Both the position numbers and the translations under genes were made by a program. A stretch of DNA of 64,000 nt, from contig WION01000010.1 of the NCBI GenBank assembly GCA_015039365.1, positions 62,001 through 126,000 of the forward strand. The letters are read 5' to 3'. The notes beneath the pieces are model-generated. The model made no database searches, was not told the origin of the DNA, and was given only the letters and a program-made list of their open reading frames with translations. Below, piece by piece: positions 11,198 through 21,950 of this stretch. Every line of letters starts with the position of its first letter. Position 1 is the first letter of the stretch. Source of the stretch: Amanita rubescens. Taxonomy: Eukaryota; Basidiomycota; Agaricomycetes; Agaricales; Amanitaceae.

Positions 11198-12084
11198 ATG
11201 CGACCTCCTTTGCGCGTCATTTCGACGTTATGTCCGAAGCGTTTGCGACCGTCAGATTGTATTGATATTTCAGGCCTATCGACGACTTCAATAACGCTAC
11301 CATGCGGGTCAGCGCTCCTCCGAGGCCTTAACCACTACTGCAAAGTCCCTTTTCCTCCGAACACACGCGGCTTCCTTTACTACCACACCCCTCCCAAAGC
11401 TCCGCCCTTTGTCGGTGAAATCCGCTTCCGTTGCGCAAATAGTCTGCAAGATTTCTCCAATGGCAAGGATTTGTTGTCGACCGACAAGTTTAACCCCTGG
11501 TCGGTCCCCCTACCTGCCTTGGCTAATCAAACCGCCTGGCTCAACTTTCGGGGACAGTTGATGCTCGATGATCTTGTCTCGCAGACGACGCTGGATACAT
11601 GGGTCACGAAGAGAGCACTGCACAAGTCACATGGTATCGGATCGAGACGTCCCATCCTGTATTACTTTCGCCAGCCCTTTCTCTTCCGTTTCGACAATAA
11701 TAGACTTACGTTCTACACGGCAACAAAAGATCAAATTGGTTTTTGTGTAGTGCACAGCCCGATTAGGGATTTCCGCTCTTTTGTCTTCCCATATGGTGGT
11801 AAGCTATCATCGCAGTTTTGAATGGACCATATAAAGAATATTTTCACTAGGAAGTGGCCTGGTCCAAATGGAACGCTAGTAGTCCCCAACGTCTGATGGA
11901 AGAGATGGTGGTTTTTCGCGTTCTCAAAATCGTAGAGCCGGTAAAAGATTTGATCAAAAACTATGATGGCCACATCCAACGTCCTACTGAAGGGGCGCTA
12001 ATCCAACAGTCAAAGCGGAGAAACCTAAAGGCGACGGTGAAGGGCGTGGCAATCTTACCGCACAATTTCGAGGACCTTCCTTGA
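11198..12084 (+). pseudogene. F family copy 3, broken in exon 2
   Basis: Exon 1 (11198-11798) is fully open and close to copy 4, starting MRPPLRVISTLCPKRL. The intron (11799-11850) is normal. In exon 2, just after GLVQMER, a 2 nt deletion relative to the other copies near 11876-11882 creates a stop. The downstream codons (VFRVLKIVEPVKDLI, QRPTEGALIQ) remain in an otherwise good frame to 12084. The product would be truncated to roughly 210 aa and lose the second conserved block. This copy has no M module after it; its flank runs into a DNA2 5' fragment. Confidence 0.75.
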
Positions 12085-12540
12085 CTTTTAATAGACGTAT
12101 ACCAATGTAAAATGCGCTAAACGCGACGTTTCCGAGAGAAAAAACATATCCAACGCATGAGGATTGGTGCAAGAGGCTCAACTCCGTTGGTACGGTTGAC
12201 TTCACGACGTGTTTCTCAAATTCTCATCTTTGTAATAAAGAAACATTTTTGAGATGATGACCCCAATAACAATGAATCTTTGCAAACGATAAACCCCTCC
12301 ATGACATGGTCTACTGCAGTTGGAAGCTTCAGCATTTCCGTGAGGCCAACGAGCTGCGAGACTTTGCGGGTATCAAAAGTCCTGATTTCCGAGTCGTTGA
12401 TAATGGACCTCTTCAGAATCTCAAATTAAATCAGAGTCGCGTTTGCATTTGGGCTTCAAGCGATACAAGCATCCTAGTCTTTCTAATAGCAAGATTCTGT
12501 CACCTGGTCGCGCGCCTCTCCCTTTGTCCTCCACAGCTCC
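12085..12540 (+). repeat. 3' flank of F unit, copy 3
   Basis: This is homologous to the flanks of the other F copies, including the segments around GTTGTAATAAAGAA and TCAAGCGATACAAGCATCCT. It ends where DNA2-derived sequence starts near 12541. Confidence 0.6.
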
Positions 12541-12929
12541 AGATCTAGATGAAGAATGATGAAATTGACTTTTGAGTCAATGGTTTGCTATCTAATGACG
12601 ATGGTTGAGGTTGCAGGAAGGAGCCAATGACGCGAACGGCGTCGCCAGGCTTGATGTCGGTATGTGCCCACTGCCCAGTCATCCTGTATAACCGTACGAG
12701 AATCCTGATCAGGATTTGCAGACTGTCAGAATCTATGAGAGCGAGGGCACGTCAAGACCATACGCGCTTTTTGATACCGCCCGTTGGAGAATAGTCCATC
12801 GACGCTTTCAACGGTACATCTAATGCGATCCAGAGGCTTAAAACGCGAATGAGAACTATTTCCCTTCTGCGCAAAAGGATCAGAGAGCTTAATGCTGTCC
12901 TTCACGCGTTGGCGTACCAATCGGTGCAA
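12541..12929 (-). pseudogene. Fragment of DNA2 5' region
   Basis: This matches the intact gene at about 7410-7790, including exon 1, the first intron and part of exon 2, in the same strand sense. Several small indels, including a 30-40 bp loss around the first intron and an insertion near CGATCCAGAGG, destroy the frame. It begins exactly where the F copy 3 flank ends, so here F is followed by the front of DNA2. In copy 1 it is followed by the back of DNA2. Confidence 0.75.
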
Positions 12930-13827
12930 ACATATTTCATTGCCTTGAACATAACGAGAGGCTGCGTCTCCTCGCTTCCTTAATTTACTAAATAAATGAT
13001 GGCCAGGGGGCGTATCTTGGACTTGCCCCGAGGGGCAGCTACAGCGAGGGAGTGACAGCTACGGTGATAGACAGTGCCTAACAGCAGCAGGCAAGTGACG
13101 GCCAACTTGGCGGTGGCAGTCAGCAGCGGGTGCAGTCGGCAGTGCAGCAAATACATACAAATATTGTGACGTGACCGCACCGCCGAGCTGGAGCGTTCGT
13201 GCGCCCACCTGCGCCCACCCGCTCGTGCTTTTATTAGACTCCTGGATGACGGCATGCCTATTATTACCAAGTAAGTATCTGTGGTGTGTCCGCCCACGTA
13301 TTGTCACTCTGCATTTTCTTAGGACAGTTATGGGTTCCCAAGCTGCTGGAAGTGAGTTTATAGATGAGTAGTTTTCGCCACCTTGCTGAGCGTCCAAAAG
13401 TCCATCTCGCCTCGATGGGTTTGTGGTGCTACGCTACAAACACCTGGTCTGGGGCAACGGGTCCTGATGGCATTTGCGTAAAATAGGTACGTATATGTCA
13501 ACGCTGGCCGTAGCCCATAAGTAGCGTGTCACAGGTCCGCCATAATCGGCCGCCTTGGACATGCTGCGTGTCATGTCCTCTCAGCTAGTACTAATTCGAC
13601 ATCAGGTCACTAGGGACGTTAATCCCGTTAAAGCACCAAGTATTTCTACGTGTTATTCAGATGGCACTCAAGCACATTACACGTTTTATTGTGTTTATTG
13701 TGAGCAGCACTCAGTTATCTCGTATGAAAATATACAAAAGTATATCTACCAATAGGCAAAGGACAAATGAAATCAGTAGGACGTCTTCCTACTTCGTGTG
13801 CGCCTTTCAAAGCCCCGGGTCTTCCCA
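12930..13827. other. Gene-free spacer
   Basis: This is a mixed stretch with a GC-rich, CAG-rich part around 13020-13200. Open frames on both strands here overlap and lack splice or codon support. I see no repeat shared with the rest of the window. Confidence 0.4.
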
Positions 13828-15085
13828 TTAGGAGGTGACCGTTTCCGATTGGTGGGACGGAACGGCAGGAACAGCGCGTTCAATCGTAGAGTCGCCGATG
13901 AATGTAGGCAGTTCCAGTTCTGGATTAGCCCTATTTATTCCCACTCGTATCAATATAAGATTGTAAGCGATTAGTGAAGCTGGAAAACTCTAGGTGCATG
14001 AGTCAGATACGGGCACAGGACCGTTAAGACATACAATAGCATTCGTTACCGCGAACATAAGCTTGGTGCCAAAAAGCATTGCGAACAAGACGGCGATACT
14101 CGTGAGGGTGTATAATAAACCCGATTCAGCGATAACACGAATTGCAAAAAGGGAAAAGCGTCGAGACAAACTATTCCTCCAGATTTTCAATATAATAGCA
14201 GCTTCAATTTTGCTTCGAATTAGTACCATGGACTTCAGAATGATCCCATCACGTACATGTTGCATATATGTTTATGACGATTGTACAAGCATAATACGAC
14301 TCTGCCATATTGTAACCAAGGCCAATTGAGTCTGCGCCTGAGATGTGCCAAACCGCTGCCATTACGAGAAGACTTGATGAGCTGTATACCAATAGAAGGA
14401 GGGGAGGTATGATGATGCGCCACGATCTATTGTAAACCATTCAACAACGGAAGATCTGATATAATGTCATGAATATCAGGCTTTTGGCTTTGTCTATTCA
14501 CAAACCAAGACGCCGTCGGTTATCATTGGTGTCGACGTTTCTATAAGGGCCTGAAGAGAGTTCAACGCCACTGTGATCATGACTAAATGGTCAAATTACA
14601 TACGTCGACTATAACAGGCGGGTAATCGACAGTGCAGCCTTCAGAAACCCATGGCTGGCCAACTTGCAGAGAAATGGCGAAGCCTGTCATAGAGATAGCA
14701 AAGAGGATGATGGTGATAATTAAGAAGGGCCAACTGATTCGCTTGCGCAGGCTCTCGCCATCGTCTGAAAAGACGAGCCACCGTAGGCACAGGAGGAACG
14801 AGACGAAATATGCGCCCGTTACGATTGCCTGCATAGTTATCCCAACGATGTATCCTTTGGCGCATGACAGCATTTTGAGTACAGTGACAACATTTTGTTT
14901 GACACCGGTATTTGTACTGCAACCGTCAGTCGGACTGTTCGACTCGATCTGGGAAGTAAAATAACGGCTTTTGCCATTAGATATGTTCCGTGGTAAACGA
15001 GCCGCTCGTAGTCTGTGTATCTTTTATTATAGACAAGAGCTACGCGATGGTGGCGCATCATCACTTACTTGCACTCCAAACTCAT
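13828..15085 (-). pseudogene. Seven-helix membrane protein gene with one nonsense codon
   Basis: Minus-strand exons encode a hydrophobic multi-pass protein of a type very common in agaricomycetes (uncharacterised integral membrane proteins). Visible helices include GITMQAIVTGAYFVSFLLCL, FLIITIILFAISMTGFAISL, IIIPPLLLLVYSSSSLLVMA and ESGLLYTLTSIAVLFAMLFG. The last exon encodes ASLIAYNLILIRVGINR and a short hydrophilic tail ending in TAA at 13828-13830. Introns are short GT-AG, for example a 45 nt one before the last exon. In the loop where relatives read RCY-(W/Y)N, this copy has TGA at 14441-14443 between FRC and MVYNRSW, in frame on both sides. Everything else looks conserved, so it is a recent pseudogene, a base error, or a misread splice. 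The N-terminal exon (ATG at 15083-15085) is uncertain. Confidence 0.55.
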
Positions 15086-15635
15086 CCGAGATCGGAACTT
15101 TGCTATTTATTTTTAGACTGCAAACCAAAATAGATGATACATCTCCGATCAATAGAAACATTGGACGTAACTCGACTTGGAATCATCTGGAGATAGACAA
15201 TGACTGGGAGGTTAATTACATAGCACGGTCAACCGCCAATACGCTTGAATATTAAATATTAATGTACCAATGGCAGAAATATCAGTGCCAGGTAGAGCAT
15301 CACGGCACATTTGTTTGCTTGACGCTCTTTGAAGTAAAAATTCGAATTCTATCTCAAACAAAAATCATACGAGTCGGAGGAAAAGAGAATCTCTTCTTTC
15401 CAGCGCGACGGTAAATTTCCAGTCTGGGCCCGCGATGAAGTTAGTAAGGATTACATAATCTACCCTCGCGATGTCAGACAGTCGATGCCTAGTGAAAAAA
15501 ATGTCCAGTTGACAACTCAACCAGACTTCGAAACAAGTTATAACGTTAACCCATGTTAAATAAGAACATAACTTTTTTGGTATGAATAATAAGTACAGTG
15601 GAAGCCACGTCACAGACCTAGCATTTACACCATCA
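15086..15635. other. AT-rich spacer
   Basis: No supported gene. The 191-codon minus-strand open frame from 15365 crosses the palindrome cluster and module A and looks fortuitous. Confidence 0.4.
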
Positions 15636-15639
15636 GTAG

Positions 15640-15755
15640 GCAACCCAACGCGAACCGGGTGCAACCGGTTGTCGCCGGCTGAGTTGCGCCCGGTTGTGTC
15701 GGTTGACGCAGTTTCAACCGGTTGAAACTGAGCAAAACCGGTCGCGACCGGTGGC
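15640..15755. repeat. Cluster of ACCGGT palindromes
   Basis: Within about 115 bp there are three perfect palindromes: CAACCGGTTG (15662-15671), GTTTCAACCGGTTGAAAC (15711-15728) and ACCGGTCGCGACCGGT (15737-15752). Imperfect CCGGTT motifs lie between them. The cluster lies immediately outside the end of module A on the left side and is absent next to the right copy. Confidence 0.7.
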
Positions 15756-16025
15756 AAGGGGGCGGCCGATCTTAAGACTAAATCACAACTCGCGTCTTTT
15801 TTGCGCATTTCAACTTCAAGCGGTACAAGTTTCCAAACCCTTCTGACATTAATGCTTCTATCACCGGATTGCGCTCCTCTTCCTTCTTCCTTCCACAGCT
15901 CTGCTCCCAGACCTTCCAACGCTGGTTCTTCATGTGCCAACTTCCCATTCCCGTATCACCAGTTCCACCCTTTCGCTACTCCATTCGGTTCATTTCCTCC
16001 GCCAACAACCAGATTCCCTCTGCGC

Positions 16026-16340
16026 TGCTCTGACTCTCTTCTCGCCTCCGCTACTCCCGTCATTCCACTTCCAAGACAATCAATTATCTCTGCGCCTGTG
16101 CCGATGCTTAAAAAAGAACGACAATAAGAAAGATAGGCAAAGAAAAACTCACTTTATTGCCGCGTCGCTTCTTGCGTCTTCGTCCTCGGCCAAATCAACT
16201 GTAATGCTCTGACTCTCTTCTCGCCTCCGCTACTCCCGTCAATTCACTTCCAAGGTAATCAATCATCTCTGAGCCTGTGTCGATCCTTAAAATAAGAAAG
16301 ACAGGCAAAGAAAAACTCACTTTGTTGCCGCGCCAATTCC
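16026..16340 (-). repeat. Tandem duplication inside the T region of A
   Basis: Two units of about 140 bp, 16026-16163 and 16205-16340, both run from GCTCTGACTCTCTTCTCGCC to CTCACTTTRTTGCCGCG. Each ends (minus strand) in a splice-donor-like AAAGTGAGTTTTTC, which suggests an exon with its donor was duplicated. The right-hand copy of A shows the same duplication. Confidence 0.7.
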
Positions 16341-17104
16341 GTCTGCGTCCTCGGCCAAATGAATTTGTGATGCTGGCAACCACCTCTATTTTTAACGTGC
16401 TTTGGTCGACCAAAAGGTCTAAGCCCAGGGCCCACGGCAAGGAAGCACGAGGAAAAGAGGTCAAACCTTCCCTGGGAACTACCTACGAGTATCGTAAAAG
16501 GTATCAAAAGAAGAAACTGAAGGAAAGATGAAAAGAAAAAAGAGGAATCGTGGGTCAAGGAATCGTGAACAGCAAGTCTGGCCAGGACCCCCATTCGACG
16601 AGTTCCCATCATCCCCGCTCGGACAACGCAGCTGGCCAGGATGCGTGTCCGAGCAATTGCTGTCGCCGCGCCGTGATATATGACCGGGGACCTAGAAGAG
16701 TTAGCGGAGTCATAAATCATGATGGATTGGATAGTCTGCGGAATCGACCAACCGTTGCTGGTGCGCGGGTGGCACTGCCGTCATCGACGAGCGCTTGTGT
16801 AAAGCCTCCGCCTGACTTTGAATGCCTTCGCTCCGTTCCCATTTGCCAATGTAATACGAGACCGGGACCTAACAGCAATCAGTCAGGAGCGATGAAACGA
16901 AGAAATGAAAAATCGGAGAAAGTTGCCGGCTTTCTCTATTTCCATCATCCGCCATTGCTCTATTATCGCTCCTGCTTTCGGAAGTTGGATTTGATGCCTC
17001 GCCGTCGCCCGCGCAGATTTGACGTTCGCCCGTAAAAGAAATCTATAAAGTTCAGTCACACCAAACATGGAGAAGGCGAACAGAAATAGGGAAGCGAGAA
17101 CGAA

Positions 17105-17600
17105 CACCTTTTTTTTTGTTTACGAGTTTTAACTTTTTTTCTTGCTTTTGGGACTAGATGTGGGTATTTTGAGGATCGCCTCGCTAGTGCCCGATAAAGA
17201 AATGAAGATAAGAGCCTAGAAAGCAAAAGAAAAACGGAAAACGGAAACGGAAAAAAGGTGACTTTTTTTTTGGGAGGGTTTTACGGGATTTTGACTTTTT
17301 TTTGTTTTTGGGACTAGATGTGGGTATTTTGAGGATCGTTTCGCTAGCGCCCGATAAAGAAATGAAGATAAGAGCCTGGAAAGCAAAATAAAAACAGAAA
17401 ACGGAAAAAGAAGGCGACTTTTTTTTAGTTTTTTGGCTTTTTCAATTTTTTTTGGGAGGGTTTTACGGGATTTTGACTTTTTTTTTTCGTTTTTGGGACT
17501 AGATATGGGTATTTCGAGAATTTTCTCGCCTAGAGCCCGTGAAAGAAATCATATGAATCAAGAATGCAGAGATAAAACGGAAAAATACGCCAGCGTGTTT
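17105..17600. repeat. Three-copy T-rich minisatellite
   Basis: Three units of roughly 150-170 bp share GGGACTAGATRTGGGTATTT, a CGATAAAGAAATGAAGATAA-like block and AAAACGGAAAA, separated by long T runs. The counterpart is at 54060-54600, where homopolymers are much longer. Confidence 0.75.
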
Positions 17601-18541
17601 TTCCGTTTTTTTTTTGGATGCCAAAATTTCCCGGAGGGAGACTTGGGACCGTTTCCTCGTTGTCGTATTTACAACGAACTGGAGAAGGATCATCAGAAGC
17701 GAACAATTACCGAAATGAAGCTTAAATTGACCTTCTCCGAAACGGAGTGCAAAGGACATTTGTCTCAGCCACACCGAGGAGCGAGTAGCGACGAACTTGG
17801 TCAGGGTTCGCACCCTCTACTCCCGGTTATGCAGCATCGCAGTAAGGTTTTTGGTGATGGCTTGACGAGAGCGCGACCCCTCCGGTCCTGCGAGCTATAG
17901 GTTACGGCGACAACGGGGCATAGCCGATCTGTGATATGGACATCAGATGAGGACACTGAGAATATCACTCGCCAAAAGAGGTCCTCGAGTCAAGGCGCAA
18001 ACCCGAATTAGCGGGGTGCGGGGAAGAATGGGCGGTAGCAGGTTTGGGGGAAAACATTGCCAACATGGCTCTAGGATTGCGAACTCCAATGCTCTAAGCG
18101 TCAGCAGTACCACGCGAACAAGTGGACAACAGAATAATCATAACGAGCAACTCACTTATCGCCGCCGATCGCCAGTCACCAGTGCCAAGGAGACCTAGAA
18201 GAAGACGTATAGGCAGGAAATAGACTAGAAAGAAACAAGCCCAGGTCTAGGAAACCACGGAGACTGAGACCACGTCGCCAGAAGCCAGTTCCCAGAGAAG
18301 CAGTCCAGGCACGAGTAGCAGAGTTGTCGCCAGAAAGTCAGACAGCGGAGGCACGAGCACGAGCACAAGCAATAGGATAGGTCGCCAGGCAGAAGTCTCG
18401 AAGGGAACACACACAAGTTAGCCTCGCCATTAAAAAGAAAGACTCACGCGAGGGTCTGGCATCACCGGCGCTCCATGGATCTGCCAATGCTCATGAGATC
18501 CCGAAAGGAGGACATGAATGGATACTTAGCGGCACGCCACT

Positions 18542-19773
18542 TCATCGCATCTTTTTGCCTCCCGCGACAGTCACCATTGAGATCTGAAAACAGTTAAGAT
18601 CTTGGTGGTGCCCACCACAAACGACGCACCGTTGTTGTACGCAAAAGTCTTTTGTGCCGCTCACGGAAAGAGCACGGGCCGAGCCATAGCCTATGTCGTG
18701 CTCTACAACAACGGTAGCCAGCGGGTAGCCAACACCACCAGCCGCCTTCACCGCTAGACCATCGGAAAGTTTAAGATATGCCTTGCCAGGGTCATATCCG
18801 CTCCCGTCACGCGATCCAGCCCACCACTGGCACGCGGTGCGTGTTGTCACCCAGCGAGTTTCGGAACCAGGCTTGCCAGGGCCTGGCCCCTCCGCTCCTG
18901 GTGTTCCGGGGCGACTTCGTATTTGCGGTGCAACTGGAGTGGGTGGTGTCGTTGACCAGTTCGTCGTGCCTTCATCTCGATCGTTTTCAGGATCCACCTC
19001 GACAACGATGACGTTCAACATTGCCTCCTCGTCCCATTCATAATCGTCAATGGTTTCGACTTCCAAAATGATCATGGAACCTAAAATGTGCAGCTTCTTT
19101 GTGCAGAGTTCTTGAACTAGCAGGAATCCAACGTACCTTCACCGGTGAAAATGTCATCAACTAAGGTGTCATTACCCTCAGATTCATCGTCGTCATCGTC
19201 GTCGAGAGAAACTTTACATGATGTTAACTTTGTAAACGCGGTTATCAATGTCAAAATTACCGTCGTCGACGAGGATCGCGTCCTCTTTCTGATCTCGATC
19301 GATTCCAGGCAGAACTTCAAGAACAGTATCTAGACCGTGCCCGTCGTGAATGTCAATGTCATAAAATAAGAGCGAGGCGTACCTTCAAGTGCCATAACCT
19401 GGAAAACGTCAGATTCATCAAGACTATTCTGCTCACCTTCCTCGTCGCCTTGGTTCTCAAATGCAACGTCTAATCGCATATAATCGCCAGCTGCCATGCC
19501 TTGTTGTGTAGGCATCACATCGGCGAGGGCGACATCCTCAGTTTGTTCATTCTCGTCCAAGTCATCCTCGTCTTCTTCAATCACGTTTTCTTCCTCTTCT
19601 GCAACCTCATCAGTCTCCACAATAGGCTGAAGACTCACCTCTTCAAAGCCGTCAATCCACCAGGGAGTCGGCTTGCGGTACCATTTGGAAACAGGGGCAA
19701 TGAGGGCAGCGGACATGTCATGCATGGGGGTGCTTTTTACGCGGTTAAAAGGGTGGATAATAATGGTGTTCAT
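18542..19773 (-). CDS. Spliced gene of module A: acidic protein with zinc-knuckle-like end
   Basis: The first exon is 19383-19773 and starts MNTIIIHPFNRVKSTP, followed by a WWIDGF segment and a long Glu/Asp run around residues 55-75. Its donor is GTACGC. Further exons lie around 19320-19140 (including LEVLPGIDRDQKEDAIL) and 18542-19075 (MIILEVETIDDYEWDEE through a Pro/Gly-rich linker). The exact splicing of the middle part is unresolved because one candidate frame meets a stop. The C terminus reads CVVCGGHHQDLNC, close to but not exactly the CCHC zinc-knuckle spacing (C-x2-C-x3-H-x4-C). I do not recognise the family. The TATA-like TATATATGG lies about 100 bp upstream. The right copy of A carries the same gene but frameshifted. 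Confidence 0.4.
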
Positions 19774-20097
19774 CGTTGCAACTGTGTTTGTAAAGCAAGG
19801 ATTGAGATATCGCAGATATCGCAGATGGGGGGTAGCGGTTTAGGTGAAGAGCAGGAATTGGGGTTACGGTGACCATATATACGGTGGCTGACCACATTGT
19901 GATCTGGGCTGACACTCCTTTTGCTGGCATGATTTCGCATTACGCGTGGTTTCGTTGAGTTTCCGCTCCTAGTTAACGGACAGAAACATGCAGGGCGAGC
20001 ATTTGCATAGAGTCGCATCTAGCTTGTGATATAAATAGTCGAGTCATCGTGTATTATATTTGCGCGATAACAAACCCAGTTCGGCTTGCTCACTTCC

Positions 20098-20335
20098 CTA
20101 CTACAATGCTAATCGCCTACTAATTGTTAAACGCGCTTTGGTCGACCAAGAGGTCTTAAGCCCAGAAGCTAGGACCTACGACATGAAGAGTCGTCCTCTT
20201 CCACGGGTATCGTAAGAAGAAACCAAAGAAAATAGCCAACCACCAAATCATTCGCACTCCCTTCTCTCCGCTACTCCGGTCAATCCACCTCACCATCATC
20301 GTGACACTGAAAAGGATGTTGACAAAGACGCACCA
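20098..20335 (+). repeat. T-type repeat bracketing F copy 4, upstream side
   Basis: This begins CTACTACAATGCTA and contains GCTTTGGTCGACCAAGAGGT. It matches the beginning of M2 at 21951-22140 in the same orientation, down to GACACTGAAAAGGAT. The DNA2 tail and F copy 4 are therefore enclosed by direct repeats about 1.85 kb apart. Confidence 0.6.
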
Positions 20336-20337
20336 TA

Positions 20338-20474
20338 GCTGAAGTTGAATTTAGAGGCAAGGGGAACGTTTCTCTTGAAGAGAATCGAGCTAGGAAGAAG
20401 CTGAGAGTAGATCCATGGCTGGTATTCTGAAGCGACGGTCGATCTTACACGACTTGGTTAACGAAGAGGCATAG
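20338..20474 (+). pseudogene. DNA2 tail fragment upstream of F copy 4
   Basis: This matches the last codons of DNA2, including the [10 protein letters not shown] region, MAGILK-like codons and the end LVNEEA followed by TAG (20472-20474). It carries internal deletions. About 50 bp later F copy 4 starts, through spacer homologous to that between the real DNA2 and F copy 1. Confidence 0.75.
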
Positions 20475-20522
20475 GATTATGATTGAGTTTGTACCATCGT
20501 AGCCTGGGAACGTTCTTGTTTC

Positions 20523-21414
20523 ATGCCACTTCCTTCGCGCGTCATTTCGACGTTATGTCCAAAGCGTTTGAAACCGTCAGATTTTATTGATATTTCAGGC
20601 TTATTTGAGCCCGTAATAACGCTACCATGCAGGACAACGCGCCTCCGAGGCCTCAAACACGACAACAAAGTCCCTTTTCCTCCGAACACACGCGGCTTCC
20701 TTTACTACCACACCCCTCCCAAAGCACCGCCTTTTGTCGGTGAAATCCGCTTCCGTTGCGCAAATAGTCTGCAAGATTTCTCCAACGGCAAGGATCTGTT
20801 GTTGTCCGACAAGTTTAACCCCTGGTCAATCCCCCTACCTGTCTTGGCTAATCAAACCGCCTGGCTCAACTTTCGGGGACTGTTGATGCTCGATGATCTT
20901 GCCTCGCAGACGACGCTGGATACATGGGTCGCGAAGAAAGCACTGCACAAGTCACACGGTATCGGACCGAGACGTCCTGTCCTATATTACTTTCGCCAGC
21001 CCTTTCTCTTCCGTTTCGACAATAGAAGACTTGCGTTCTACACGGCAACAAAAGATCAAATTGGTTTTTGTGTAGCGAGCAGCCCGATTGGGGATTACCG
21101 CTCTTGTGTCTACCCATATGGTGGTAAGCTATCATCGCAGTTTTGAATGGACCGTATAAAGAATATTTTCACTAGGAAGTGGCCTGGTCCAAATGGAACG
21201 CTATGTACATGGCCAACTTTCGACAGTGGCTTTTCGCATTCTCAAAATCGTAGAGCCGGTGAAAGATTTGATCAAAGACTATGACGGCCACATCCAACGC
21301 CCTACTGAAGGGGCGCTAATCCAACGGTCAACGTTCGTCCCAGTAGCAAGCCTAAACGCATCGCTTCGGGAGTGCGCGGCAGTATTACCGCATGATTTCG
21401 AGGACCTTCCTTGA
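20523..21414 (+). CDS. F family protein, copy 4, intact (279 aa)
   Basis: Exons are 20523-21123 and 21176-21414 with a 52 bp intron at the conserved position. The protein starts MPLPSRVISTLCPKRL and contains all conserved blocks: PNTRGFLYYHTPPKAPPFVG, NGKDLL, NPWSIP, YYFRQPFLFRF, TATKDQIGF, RILKIVEPVKDLI and QRPTEGAL, ending HDFEDLP. Between the intron and the ILKIVEP block it lacks the basic PRRPEE-like linker of copy 2, which is the main length difference between copies. It lies between a DNA2 tail fragment and the tail of module M2. Function unknown. Confidence 0.75.
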
Positions 21415-21950
21415 CTCCTTGTAGACCTATTAAAATGCGCTAGACACGACGTTTCTCTTAATCGTCAGCACAAAAGGATCTTATGGCCGACATCGTGAAG
21501 CAGGATTGGTGGAGGAGATTTGCGGCTCAACACTCAACTCCGTTGGTACGGTTGACTTTACGATGTGTTTCTCAAGTTCTCAGATCTCATCGTTGTAATA
21601 AAAAAATATCACGCATTCCTTGGCCCTTCTACGACCTCAATAACAATAAATCTTCTCAAACCATTGACCCTTCAATGAACATAGCCCACTACAGTTGGGA
21701 GTTTCTGCGTTTCTGCGTGGCCTGCGAGTGGTTGATAATGGACCTCTTCAGAATCCCAAATGAAACCACAAGTCACGTTCGCATTTGTATTTCAAGCGGT
21801 ACTACAAGCATCCTAGTTTTCATGATTCTGTCACCCGCTCGCGCACCTCTTCCCACTTTCCTACAGTTTTGTGCCCAGTCCTTCCAACTCTTCAATCACC
21901 CAACACCCATCCCCGCGCCCCCTGTCTCTTCTGCTCCGCTCGGTCCATCC
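21415..21950 (+). repeat. 3' flank of F unit, copy 4
   Basis: This is homologous to the other F flanks. Its last 200 bp (from about 21765, TCAAGCGGTACTACAAGCAT) also resemble the outer end of module A near 15800-15930, which links the F/M and A repeats. Confidence 0.6.

Larger units (their letters stand above)
15768..20058 (-). mobile_element. Module A, left copy (about 4.3 kb repeat)
   Basis: This stretch recurs in inverted orientation at about 51650-55945 with very high identity; the 177-codon frame at 18542-19075 differs at only a few residues. In minus-strand order it has a promoter-like 5' end near 19870-20058, a spliced acidic-protein gene (18542-19773), a stretch without clear genes, a T-rich minisatellite (17105-17600), and a T region. 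The T region holds the TTGGTCGACCAA palindrome at about 16403-16414 and a 140 bp tandem duplication. The matching ends are GTGTATTATATTT near 20046-20058 on one side and GATC-TTAAGACTAAAT near 15768 on the other. No transposase is visible, so mobility is inferred from the two near-identical copies. Confidence 0.6.

Noticed and set aside
15365..15940. 191-codon minus-strand open frame
   Set aside because: It crosses the palindrome cluster and the border of module A, has no splice support and is not preserved in the right-hand copy.
17795..17830. T-arm-like GGGTTCGCACCC
   Set aside because: No A-box or D-arm lies at the right distance on either strand. It lies in a repeated region of module A and is probably a chance hairpin.
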